From Thereva unica (taxonomy: Eukaryota > Arthropoda > Insecta > Diptera > Therevidae), in assembly GCA_949987705.1 (NCBI GenBank), contig OX465284.1, forward strand, positions 110,467,163 to 110,531,162: 64,000 bases of DNA. Reading direction: 5' to 3'. Position numbers and translations under genes: made by a program. Numbering within the stretch: position 1 is the first letter of the stretch; every line of letters begins with the position of its first letter. The notes below the pieces were generated by a model. It was not told where the DNA came from. It searched no databases and was given only the letters and a program-made list of their open reading frames with translations. Positions 1-10,289 of this stretch are shown piece after piece.

Positions 1-1308
1 ATTGGATGTACGTGTCCCAGTATGACTGAATGGTAATCTACTTTGCTTACCTTCCATGCACACCTCGCAATTCTTGATGTTGTCTGCTCCTCCACTAAAA
101 TTCATGCCGTTAACAATGCCGTTCTTCATTTTACACATATCACTATAGTTCATGTGTCCTAATCGCCGATGCCATATCATTGCGTCACTGCTTGAAGTTG
201 TACTCAGCATGCACAAAGTATTTTCACCTCGAAGCTTGTAAACGCCGTTGACCGGTTTCACTGTTACTAAACGTTCATTGTCCTTGTTGAATATCGTACA
301 TCCTTCTTTGTTGAACAGAACTGAGTTACCCAAATCAATTGTTTGTGACACTGATAATAAATTTGCCGACAACTGAGGTACATGTAGAATATTTTTGATG
401 TCTATTACTTTCTTGTCCATGACGATAGTTGAATTACCTGCTCCAAATATGTCCATTTTATCAGCATTAGCAGTTTCTACTTTGCCCAAAACTTTCTTCT
501 TGTCAGTCAACAATTCTTCAGATGGAGTCATGTGCCGTGAGGCACCACTGTCAATGTACCAATCTTTGCTGTCGTGATCAAGATTCCGTTCTTTGGATAA
601 AAGCACCGCACATAAGGTTTTTTCAGTTCCTTTTTTGCTCGCTTTGTTCGCTTTGCAGACGTTTGAGAAATGTCCCTTTTTACCGCAATTGTAGCACTTT
701 CTATTTTTACCGGGATTTTTATTTTTCGCGTAAGTTTTGCCGAAAAACGCATTTTCAGTACCTTTTTCATACGCGCAATCAACTAGTTTTGACTTAACTG
801 AATCACCTGTGATTTTTGTACCACTACTTTCCAGTCCCATTATCATTGGTTTAAAATCGTCCGTAAGACCAGCCAACAGAATAGCTCCAATCCATTCATC
901 ACTGATTTCGAAACCAATTCCCACCAGTTTGTTTGCCGTTCCGATGATTTGGTTCACATAGTCTGTCATTGAATCACAATTCTCAAGTTGTGTGGTAATT
1001 AGTTTCCGTAATAACCCAATTTTTCTCGTAAGACCTTTGTCTTCATACAATGTCTTCAAAGTCTCCCAAATTTCAAGCGCACTTGAAGACTTTTGTATGT
1101 GTACATAAATTGACTGATCAACACTGAGAACTAATCTTGCTTTCGCTTTGCGGCACATGTTTGCATCGTTTAGTGCGTCATCATCAGCAATTATGCATCC
1201 ACCAAGACCGTTTAACTCGAGCACATTTTCCATGGCAAAGGCCCACGTATGATAATTTTCATTGCCTTTTAGTTTTTCAATTGATGCCCATGATTCACCC
1301 GTAGCCAT
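1..1308 (-). CDS. Ty1/copia-type gag-pol polyprotein, 5' part (runs off left edge)
   Basis: I translated this strand codon by codon from the ATG at 1308 to base 1: 436 codons with no stop or frameshift. The first ~200 residues are a copia-type Gag. A CCHC zinc knuckle (C205, C208, H213, C218; CYNCGKKGHFSNVC) follows. The aspartic protease active site is DSGA at residues 253-256, in the context WYIDSGASRHM. The integrase HHCC module (H380, H385, C414, C417; starting WHRRLGH) comes next. Order Gag-protease-integrase with RT expected downstream is the copia order (family knowledge). The integrase core, RT and RNase H should lie left of the window. The matching LTR and primer binding site lie upstream at 1671-1828. 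Open frame and intact motifs imply a young, possibly mobile copy (inference). Confidence 0.93.
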   Translation of the reverse strand, partial: MATGESWASIEKLKGNENYHTWAFAMENVLELNGLGGCIIADDDALNDANMCRKAKARLVLSVDQSIYVHIQKSSSALEIWETLKTLYEDKGLTRKIGLLRKLITTQLENCDSMTDYVNQIIGTANKLVGIGFEISDEWIGAILLAGLTDDFKPMIMGLESSGTKITGDSVKSKLVDCAYEKGTENAFFGKTYAKNKNPGKNRKCYNCGKKGHFSNVCKANKASKKGTEKTLCAVLLSKERNLDHDSKDWYIDSGASRHMTPSEELLTDKKKVLGKVETANADKMDIFGAGNSTIVMDKKVIDIKNILHVPQLSANLLSVSQTIDLGNSVLFNKEGCTIFNKDNERLVTVKPVNGVYKLRGENTLCMLSTTSSSDAMIWHRRLGHMNYSDMCKMKNGIVNGMNFSGGADNIKNCEVCMEGKQSRLPFSHTGTRTSN

Positions 1309-1670
1309 CTTGTTGATAATTTTTATTTTTTTTATTTTTTTTTAACACACAAGCAAAAAAAAAAAATGCTCTCATAAAAGATGGAGTACCCACGACACGC
1401 TTGCTCTAACACAACCTTTTTTGCTTTTCTTTCAAGCAACAAAACTTGAACCAATTCACAAAGAATCACTGTTTAAGCAATAATAGTAGATTGTTGTTTT
1501 AATATTTTTAATATTTCAGAATAGTTCACTCAGCGCAGAATTACACCACCGCGACTCCCGGCTTGCACACAGCAGCTCTTTTTGTGGTCTTTTTCTTTTT
1601 CTTTTAATTCGCGACACACGCTACCCGATATCAACTAAAATTAAATTATATTTTTTTTTGGACAAAGGCA

Positions 1671-1684
1671 CTGGGCCCATAACC
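1671..1684 (-). promoter_or_regulatory. Primer binding site (initiator tRNA-Met fragment type)
   Basis: Reading the minus strand, GGTTATGGGCCCAG directly abuts the LTR end. This is the primer site used by Drosophila copia, complementary to an internal fragment of initiator tRNA-Met (established knowledge). It fixes the LTR boundary at 1685 and supports the copia assignment. Bases 1309-1670 are the untranslated leader. Confidence 0.85.
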
Positions 1685-1828
1685 TGTGAAAGTTAAAAAG
1701 AAATAATTAAAGGCAAAAAGAAAGAAACGCACCCGTTGACAGTTCGACAAGAAGTAACTTTATTCACGTATATATAAACAGTATGTGTGTGTGTATAAGC
1801 GTGAGATGAGCATGATACATTTCCAACA
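1685..1828 (-). repeat. 5' LTR of the copia-type element
   Basis: On the minus strand a 144-bp segment begins TGTTGG and ends CACA, immediately before the tRNA primer site. Inside it are a TATATATA stretch and an AATAAAG poly(A)-type signal, as expected of a short copia LTR. Its twin LTR would be left of the window, so identity between the two LTRs and the 5-bp target duplication cannot be checked here. Confidence 0.8.
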
Positions 1829-2033
1829 ATTATATATACATATATAGAGTTTCCCTTCTAACACAGAAGGCACACTTCCCAGCAGGGCTGAGAAATATTT
1901 ACCACTGCCGTGGCTCAGCTGAGACATGCAAACATAAAATATTAGTAAATATTAGTAGAGATTGAACATAGATTAAAATTAAAAGTAAGGGCATCCAACA
2001 TGTAACCCACCAGACAACATAAAATGTACGCAA

Positions 2034-2666
2034 TCACGTCAGATTGAAAAGACTCCTTTTAAGGGCATCTTTACCAATACTCACGTCAAACACATGAATA
2101 TTGTTGTTCACGTTAATGAACATGCGATTGACAGGTTCGAATCTGCCGTAATTCGTATTAGAAGAGTTGATTTGTAAGAGAGGTGGTCCTCTTAGATTGT
2201 AACGACTCACTCTAAACGATGCACGGTGATCTAGAAAACCTGAGTCAACCTTTCCATTAAGGAGCTGATGAACAAAAACAACATCGGCCACCTCACGGCG
2301 CTTGTGTAGAGAGCTTAAGTTAAGTAACTTAAGCCGAGATTCATAAGATGGAAGAACTAATGGGTTTTCCCAAGGAAGATGATTCAGTGCGAATCGAACG
2401 AACCTTCGTTGGACCGATTCAATAGTTCTAACATGCACAGAGTAGTGAGGAGACCAAACCTGGGACGCATATTCGAGTAATGGTCTGACAAGAGAAATAT
2501 AAAGGTGTTTAGTAATCAAGGGGTTGTTAAATTCTTTGGACCACCTTTTTATAAAACCCAGGACTAAATACCCAACCCTTTCTATTTCAGCCTTTGACTC
2601 AAGCTTTAACCTACAGGTCTTACTCTCGTCTCCATCTTTAATACAATATCTATGCTGGTGCTTCAA
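2034..2666 (-). pseudogene. Non-LTR retrotransposon RT, C-terminal fragment
   Basis: An open frame of 210 residues matches the region after the RT palm in Jockey/CR1-like elements: LGFIKRW, then ISLVRPLLEYASQVWSP, then IESVQRRFVRFAL. No catalytic FADD box or endonuclease is present, so this is a 5'-truncated copy, the usual result of aborted reverse transcription. Bases 1829-2033 look like its 3' untranslated part. A related fragment, more decayed, is at 16190-16400. Family-level naming is inference. Confidence 0.75.
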
Positions 2667-2719
2667 ATATCACCGACCGAATACCAAAACTGCGCTTTTT
2701 AACGTATCGTAGATGGCAC

Positions 2720-5061
2720 CATTTAACTGCTCTATACACTCGAATTCGGATTTAAATTCAGCTCTTTTATCCAGGATGTGTTCTAAAAAAACTACACTAG
2801 CTTGACTGAAAAAGTTGCAAAACCGCACTTTCAAACTAAGTACTCGTGTTCACGCTTCTTCGCGCGTGTTCACAGCGTGAGTCTGGTGTCATCTTTTTCT
2901 GCTATCTTAAGTAAAAAATTCAATTTCACGCTCGAAATCAGTTTCGATAGTTGAACACTCTAGACCACGGTACGAAATGACTCTCAGATCAGTGTGAAAT
3001 ATTGTTGGCTGAAGATATTTTGCATCGAGTGCGTACAACAACAGCGAATCCCGAACTTGAATTTAGCACGAAGATAAACAAGGAAGCGTTGAATTCTATA
3101 GAGAATATTGTACCTGCCCGGCAAGATATTGCACGAATTACTCGACTAAAAACTAAAAATGGCCTTACAACGGGCGAACATCGGCCGCTTGGGACTTTAA
3201 GGGACATAATATGATGACAATAGAGTTTTTATCCATTTTCAACGAAAGCACATACGGCCCCAGGATGGCCAAACTTGACCAAAAGATCTAAATAGGCTGA
3301 GTACTGAGCTGTACACACGGGCATATAAAGGCCAAGTGTAAAGCATTTGCATTTTGTACAATCAGCTTTCGGATTATCATACTTAAAAACTAAAGGCTAT
3401 TTTGCCTCGCACACCATAGAATTACACACTGCTGTTTGTAGGTGGAGCTCAACCAAAAGTTTCCATGCTCTAGCCAGCTACATAGCCTCAAGTGCCCAGA
3501 AACGGGTGTGCAACAAAAGTGCGCGTGAAGCGAATTCTTTGTTTTATCCCTGGCGAAAAAGGGCCAATCGTATCTAAAGAAATTAGCACTTCAAAAATTA
3601 AAAAAATTATTTCAGTGTTATATCATCATCTCCCACCGAAAGAAGTGGGTCAAATCACCCAGTCTCCGTCCTCCGCCGTTGACGGCGAAGGAACGCCTGA
3701 AATTTTGATATCCTCTTCGGATAAGAAACGAAGGTCTTTTGGACCCAGGGCTGCTGGGTGAGTACCCTCAGTCACCTTAGGATGGACTACTTCCGTTCCT
3801 GTGTTACCCTCGATACCAGGCACATGAGGTTCAGCTACTTGGTATCAAGGAACGCGCTCTCGGTCGACTTGGAATCTCCTCACTCATAAAGACCTTGAGT
3901 TTAGCGCCTGACCATGCTTCCCCGATTATGGATATGGCTATTTTATAGAGATCTGCAGATCTCTGATCGGCACATGCGAAGAGCTTCACGTGGTCCTGAT
4001 GTCATCCGCCAACGCGACAGTAAAGATATGTGCCAGGATACTGCTGAAGAATTGGGAGGAAAATCGTCGCGAGGCTGACCTCAATTTTCCTCCATTTATC
4101 AAGCAAAATTTTCACGATCTGATCTTTTAGCACTTCGCTATAGGTTTTAGTAGTAGATTGCTACTTTTCCTACTACGCTTAGCCTCATGGTGATTTGGTT
4201 CCTCAAGAGACCTCTGACGCTTTGGTATTGGGTTGCTAGTTTGCGAAGTGTACCCCTGACAACCTCCGTCGTCCACCTTATTAAAGCTCGTTGCTTCTTG
4301 GTGTTCTCAGCCTTCGCAACTCCCTCGAATCGAGCAAGGATTCTTAAGCCGCTGCGCTTGGTACTTCACTTTTGATGGTAGAGCACCTTTAGAGCCGGAA
4401 GTAATTTTGTTAGCCTCCTTAAAGGCGCTGGTTATCTGCACGAGTGCAGTTGAGGGGTTTGCTTCTGTCTAGTAGAGTAATTGAGGGCTTCGAATTAGAT
4501 TCTAAAGCCCCCTTTTTCTTTTACCAACCTTACTGCCCTTAAAAACATCAGGTTTGGTTTTCTGAGCCTGAGGAGGGAAGTTTTTTATTCTGGGATTTAT
4601 AAAAGATCCCACGATTAGTGCGGAAAATATAATCCATCCTGCCACAGCCGCTTACCAGGAAAAGGTACTTGTATACTCCGACCTTGCCGGGCATAGGAGG
4701 TAATAGTTTGCGACCACCACTCTTTAACTACTGACTGTCCACGCTTGGCTTAAAAGTGGGGAAAAAGAGAAAGGGGAAGAGAAGAGGATGTACCTAGGTT
4801 TGCCTGGCCTCTTCGCAATTAGCCTGTTCGGCATGGTTGTCCCTACCGGTGGCTTGCTGGCTCCCTACTAACCAATGCCGACATTGCCTAATGCTACCAC
4901 GAAGCACGCAGGCCTCACCACCACAACAAGGTGTAGGTAGCACCTTTCATATCCGATAGAGTCGTTCACCTGCAATTATTTGTATCAATGTCATTCATCT
5001 ACCCCACACAAAACATTTCTATTATATTCCACACCACTAAATCAAACAATTTTACTTACAG
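2720..5061. other. Retroelement-derived debris, no intact gene
   Basis: No gene is supported here. Short frames at 3002-3214 and 3347-3761 have no recognisable domain. A segment starting near 3625 (ATCATCATCTCCCACCGAAA) recurs at about 38162, so it is repeat-derived. The block 4780-4942 recurs inverted at 8928-9100. The part touching 5061 must serve as intron for the membrane-protein gene, because the acceptor TTTTACTTACAG ends at 5061. I looked for exons like the first two of the paralogue at 13705-14041 and saw none. Confidence 0.55.
4780..4942 (-). repeat. Dispersed repeat, inverted relative to 8928-9100
   Basis: The reverse complement of this block lines up with 8928-9100: both carry a CTACACCTT...GTGGTGAGG-type start, a CAATTGCGAAGAGGC-like centre and an end like CTAGGTACATCC. 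They appear to be the same part of one retroelement family in opposite orientation on either side of the 5062-6173 gene. Coding content is not recognisable. Confidence 0.6.
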
Positions 5062-6173
5062 ATGCTGTTGGAGCATTCATCTCCTTCCTCGGACACGCCT
5101 TAACCTTTGTAGCAGCCCTAAGCTACCTGCACGTTATATCACCAAAAAACACCCGAGCAACCATCCTATCGCTGTGCTTCACCTGGTACCTGCTTGGAAT
5201 TGCAGCGGCCCTATCAATAATTTCACATTCCTACAACAAAAACAAAGAGTCCGCCGAAAAAGAATGGCTGTACCTATCCTTCGCTTGGCTCCTACTGCCC
5301 ATTTCACTACTATCTTTAATCTTCCTAATACTAACACGAGTCTTCTACCTGCTCGGCAACATTGACTACAAAACATGCTTCGACAATGACATCCGCATTG
5401 CCAACTCAAATGGATCACTGTTCGACAGCCGAGAAGAAGTTATTAAACGCGTCCATTTCTTCTACGTCACCAAGGGGAAACAGTGGCTAGTCTCGTTCAT
5501 TCTGATCTTCGTTGATGCCATCCATTACTCGCTGTTTGTTTACTTCATGTTCTGGTTCGCCCTAAACGATGCCGTACGGATATCAAACGACAACAGCGCC
5601 CTAACCGTGATGACATGGACCGTCGTCCTGGGAGCGATTGTTGGAAATGTTGGAATCTTCTTCTTCAGCATAAAAGTGATCTTCGTGACATCCGCAATAG
5701 CACAAATCTCACTGACAATAATTGGAATGATTTGCTACTCAGCCGCGGGGACACTGATCCCGTTCTGGCTGCTGTGCTTCCTGTTCGGTGTTACCATATG
5801 CAATATCAAAATTTCAATCCTGGAAACTTCGAATTTTGTCTTCACCGAAATCCTAACCTTCTTCTCGTACATGCTGAAACTTCTGTCGATTGGAATTATT
5901 TACTTCTATTTCGTCGACGATCGAACAAATTCGTTCTTCTACAGTGTTGATCAGTCAACGTTGATGGCACATGGATGTGTGTTCTTGATCGTGACGGCAT
6001 TGATAACGATTATTGTGAGTCTGGAAATTCCAAGGACGTATAATCGGTCGTTGTTCGAGATCCAGTATCGATTGTTGGGGATCGTTTTCGAGAAGCACCA
6101 ACTTGAGCAACTGAATGTTCGATACTTGAATGATGGAACGATACCAACGGTGACGCGAAATGGTGATGTGTAA
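5062..6173 (+). CDS. MFS-sized multi-pass membrane protein, 3'-terminal exon (5' exons not found)
   Basis: I do not recognise the family by name. The exon starts after a good acceptor at 5061 in phase 1 and encodes about 370 residues with roughly nine hydrophobic membrane spans, ending in a short hydrophilic tail. It parallels exon 3 of the gene at 10290-14041: same phase-1 acceptor, a leading F-x3-GHA motif, a LF-x-SR-x-x-V block in the central loop, a VGAIVGN-like span, ILE...TEI late in the protein and SL(F/I)x(I/V)(Q/R) x x L(L/M)G near the end. The paralogue's exons 1-2 supply three more spans, giving about 12 as in the major facilitator superfamily (inference). The equivalent upstream exons are absent from 1829-5061, so they are either left of the copia insertion or lost. 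AATAAA signals at 6209 and 6235 suggest the 3' end. An upstream in-frame ATG at 4980 only extends into the intron. Confidence 0.75.
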
Positions 6174-6208
6174 CTGTTTAGTTTTAGGATTTTATTTTGT
6201 TAATTGTA

Positions 6209-6240
6209 AATAAATTATTTTTGTTTAATTTAATAATAAA
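6209..6240 (+). terminator. Poly(A) signals of the 5062-6173 gene
   Basis: Two AATAAA hexamers, at 6209-6214 and 6235-6240, lie 36-67 bases after the stop codon in AT-rich DNA. This placement fits cleavage and polyadenylation just downstream. Confidence 0.55.
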
Positions 6241-6339
6241 TGGAAATTTTTGTTAGTTTTGTGTAATCAATATATCTTCTTAGTGTGTGTCAGTACTACT
6301 AACAGCTGGTAACATTTTCCATTTTTCTTTTCAGTACAA

Positions 6340-7437
6340 AAAACTGAGTTGATTGATGGAAAAAGGAACCTCAGGATCACGTTCCAGCGATCTAGACGAC
6401 ATACCTAAACGATCAGTGAAGATCGCAGCCAATTCTGTATCAAGCGAATTTATTAATGTGTTTACGGCGTTCTTAAAGTAGGATTATTCCATGATCGAAC
6501 CTGGACCATCTCCTGAGGATCATGGTCTACGTCTACGATGTTGTACTAAAGCTATGCCTCCAGAGACAAACGATCGCTATCAGTTTCATGGTAGGACGCA
6601 TCGGGTGGCCGATTATGGTGTCCAATATCATCCATCCAACATCCTTGTTTTGAATCGTTCCCACTGTTGTCGAGTTGATTGATCGAGCAAAATCTCGTCT
6701 CCACTAGGAGGTCGTAGTAGGAGATTGGGAGTAAGAGCTTGGAGGCGTTATATACGCTGATCCGCGATCAGGTTGCACATCACTCTCCAGTCGACGCCAA
6801 TGTAGACAACAGCACTACGATGGACGTCTTAACAGGAGCAAAACGAGAGCTACATGTGAATTAAATTCCTGCCGAATCAAATCTGGTCGATATTCTGATC
6901 AACGAAGAATCTCTAAGCCTCTGCGTCCGCAAGTCTGGGGGCTAGAACCATGTGGAACGACTGGCGTGCTTGTTATCTCTCATGGGGTAGCAAAAGAGAT
7001 GGAATAAGTCTATTAAGGATCACTGTATTCACAGACTTATATCGAAATTGAAAATTTGGATCACGAGGTATCATGAGAAATGAGTTATGATCCCTCGCAT
7101 TCGTTAGTAAGGTAGGGGAATACAGGGCATAGATTCGTTATTTCTGGTATGATATTTGCCTGGAATACACAAATTAGAAAAAAAAGCATGAGCCATGTCC
7201 TTTTCAATAGCCCAAACTTCATTCATCAAACGATACAATTAGAGGAGGAGGCCGAGATGCGACTGGCATTGCAGATAGCTTGCTTGACCAAAGAAAGAGG
7301 TCGACAGAAGCAAGACTAGCAAATGATCAAAACTATTCAAAACAGTTTGAGACAGGAAAAAACCGAAATGGAACGGACTTAAGAGCAAAATTCCAAAGGG
7401 AGTAACAATTTAGATACCTCATCAGGAACCTCTACAC
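6340..7437 (+). pseudogene. Degraded retroelement, left part (split by hAT insertion)
   Basis: Several broken frames with Ser/Arg-rich and Glu-rich stretches resemble the ORF1/gag part of a non-LTR element, without a diagnostic motif. The sequence resumes after the hAT element: removing the insert and one copy of CTCTACAC restores a continuous block similar to the reverse complement of 4780-4942. I could not identify the element family. Confidence 0.4.
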
Positions 7438-8927
7438 CAGAGGTTCCCAAACTCTTTTGTGTCGTAGACCCCTTCCAATGCTTTTCGGTTTTGGGTAGAC
7501 CCTCTGCTTACCTGATCAATATAAATTTTTTGCAAATTTCTAACTGTAGTGAAGTTTAGTGTTAAAAACTTAAAGTAAAAACACATGTTAAGTTTTAGAC
7601 TTTCTGAGTCTGTTTTTTCATTATTAATATGTTTTTGGGGGCCATTCTGAGCATTGTAAGCATTTTTAATCGACTTTTTTTTACTTTTACATAATAGTAC
7701 AATCTTTGAAGAAAATTTTAAACTTTTGAACGTTGATCCATCGAAATCCATGCATCATGAGGAACGTTTTTACAAGAACGCCTTTTTTTACAAAACAGAA
7801 ATTTCAAGGAAACTGTTCAATATTTCGCAACAAAAATAACACCATTATTTCAGCCATTAAGAAGCGATATTTGTACCAAATAACAAATATGTAAGTGGCG
7901 TTAAACAAAAGTTATTAACAAATTAAAAAAACCTGATTTTCGACAGTTTTTCCCATTTTTCTCTAAGTTTTGTGCCCTTAGCTCTCAGCGGGAAAAATTG
8001 GGAACGCTGCGCAGGGGAGGTTATTTGGAGCGTTGTTCAATATGCTTTCGAGGGAGCTTTATTGGAGTTTTCCTAAATTTTATAGAAAAAAAGGAAACAG
8101 GCAATTATTTTCGTCACCATAAAATTTGCCATTGGCATTACTCAATAGCCGGACTTTCGTTCGATTCGATTCGATTTTTCAGCTTTGGAATTTGTTTGAA
8201 TTTAGTTGAGGGACTGCTTTGGTAAAGCCACTCGCGGGCATGGAAAGAAAAGGGCAATTGCAAAAGATGAACAAAATAAAAGCTTTTCGATACCGAATGA
8301 TCACATATCCACAGGCGTCTATGAATATTTCCTTTTTAAAAAGTTTTTTTTATAGTGCTCCTTGAACGCTTTTGAGGAGCATAAAAACGTATGCTCCCCT
8401 GCAAGGACATGCAATGTTAAAAAGTATATGGAACTGGTATGGGAACGGGAGCGCTGCAAGCTTTTTAAGGATTGCTCCAACATGGCTATTGGAGCACTCC
8501 ATTTCCCGCTGGGCTATAACTCAATAAACATCAATCGAAAGATAATTTGAACAGATACAACTTTATAATTTGATTTTTTTCGATCCGAGATCACGCTTTT
8601 CTTTTATTCGCTAAAAAGCGTTTTTTATACTTTTTAGGTTAGGTTTGCCATTCCAAATTCAAAAAAAGAAAACGCTATCTTTATTAGATTTTGTTTTCCT
8701 ATATGACCATATTTTTTGTTTCCTGTTGGCAAAAATTACATGGAGTCATTTTAGATTGATTGGACTAAATGTAAGTAAATAGGTACTATCAGTGTATGTT
8801 GAGACCCACTATCGTGGACTCCCATTTTCATTTCATGGACCCCCAAATTTTTTTTTCGCTGACGTAGACCCTTTGCCGGTTGTCATAGACCCCTGGGGGT
8901 CTATATAGACCACTTTGGGAACCACTG
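7438..8927. mobile_element. hAT-type DNA transposon, apparently non-autonomous, 8-bp TSD
   Basis: The left end is CAGAGGTTCCCAAACTC; the right end, read inverted, is CAGTGGTTCCCAAAGTGG. Both sides carry the exact 8-bp duplication CTCTACAC (7430-7437 and 8928-8935), the hallmark size for hAT elements. Subterminal GTAGACCC / GGACCCC-like motifs recur near both ends and may be transposase-binding sites (inference). The 1490-bp interior has only short AT-rich frames; the longest (109 codons on the minus strand near 7422-7751) does not resemble a hAT transposase, so mobility would need a transposase supplied elsewhere. Confidence 0.88.
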
Positions 8928-9660
8928 CTCTACACCTTACCGTGATGGTGAGGCTTGCATGCCTCGAGGTAGCACTACGCTATGTCGGTGATGGTAAATT
9001 TGAAAATTATCAAGTTCCGGTAGGTACACCCATGCTGTACAGGCCAATTGCGAAGAGGCTAGACAAAGCTAGGTACATCCCCTCTCCTCCCTCTTACTGA
9101 AAGAATGAATGCTAGTTGCAAAAGGCTCCCTCCGATAGCCGGACAAGGTCAAAGCGTATAATTGTCTTACCAAAAAAAAATTGCTTGCCTCTAGTGTGAA
9201 GACAACCGTCAGCTGTGCAGCAAGTACCAGCCATAGTACACCTGCACAAATACTACCCTCAAACTCGTCAGAGGAAAAGTTGCTCCCATCTAGCCTGGGG
9301 AGAGTAATTGAAACGACTACCAATTCGGTCAGCCAGCCTGCCAGCTAACCATAGCACACGCATTTTAGATTGGCCGGGCAAACCGAATTCTGGAAAGCTC
9401 AGATCAGACGGTATGCGCATGCAGATCCAATACCGTACAGATCAGTCTGAAAAACAGTCGAACGCTGCGAAATACAACAAACGGCAGGCACTAAATCAAG
9501 CCAACCTTCGCGAATCGCACAAGAGTCAGAAAAGACCTCGATCCTCTTCTAAAGAGAAAACTGAGGTAGAAGCCAAAAAAGCCCAAGTTCGCCCACAGAG
9601 GAAGAGTCTCCCAATTTGGATGAACTGGTGAAGGGTTTGGGTTTGGGTTTATTAAAAGAC
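8928..9660 (+). pseudogene. Degraded retroelement, right part
   Basis: This continues the relic interrupted at 7437. 9308-9631 is a 107-codon basic frame rich in Lys, Arg, Gln and Ser, plausible as a decayed ORF1/gag; a frame change near 9610 continues as ELVKGLGLGLLKDAEF. No zinc knuckle or RT motif survives. The stretch 8928-9100 is the inverted copy of 4780-4942. Confidence 0.4.
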
Positions 9661-10289
9661 GCCGAGTTTAGAGAGAAACAAGTACAGCCTCAGAACGCAA
9701 TGCTGTGAAAGATTGACTCAATGAAGTGAGATTTTAGTTAGGGTTAGAGTTCAATGTAACCGACCGGCAGGGTCTTTGAGTTCGCTATAGATCGCAATAT
9801 GGCAACCTAGTCAATACCAAACTCAATTGAAATTTTCGTAAGAGACTCCCATTCATTATTGCCACGATTACGAAAGACGCCAACTTCTGCGATCGAACAA
9901 AACCCGATGTCTCATACCTCAGAAGGATAGTAGGCGACGGTTCATCGCGAGTAAAAAGGATTAAGTTAGTTAATTATGCGTATGCAAGCTGTTACAGGAT
10001 ATGAATGAATTCGTAATCGACCATTCCAAGCGCAACTACCGTTTTACCAAGCGGTCCCCCAACTAAGTACTAACCCCATCCAATGCTGCTTGACCTACAG
10101 AATCGAACGAGAACCGGTTTATGGGTATGCTAATGGCACCCTTTATGGTCATCAACATAATTCCCCATTTTCTTCGTCCTGTACAATTTCTTAAAGCTCT
10201 AATTTTGCTCCTGTTAGTCTGTGGGAACTTTGATTGAAAAAATACACAATAAAATAACATAGTTTTTATTTACAAAACACAAAGCAACA
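9661..10289. other. Intergenic, nothing recognised
   Basis: No frame, repeat pair or RNA-like structure stood out. It separates the retroelement relic from the 3' end of the minus-strand membrane-protein gene, whose 3' untranslated region probably occupies the last part (TTTATTGTG on the plus strand near 10248 could be its poly(A) signal). Confidence 0.4.

Noticed and set aside
528..782. 84-codon minus-strand frame over the copia region
   Set aside because: It is a shifted frame within the open copia gag-pol translation, which has all the motifs.
4980..5061. ATG at 4980 as start of the membrane protein
   Set aside because: The 27 residues before the acceptor have no similarity to the paralogue and lie in intron-like sequence; the exon boundary at 5062 matches the paralogue's phase.
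7422..7751. 109-codon minus-strand frame as a hAT transposase
   Set aside because: It crosses the element end and flank, is AT-driven, and has no DDE/hATC-like residues.
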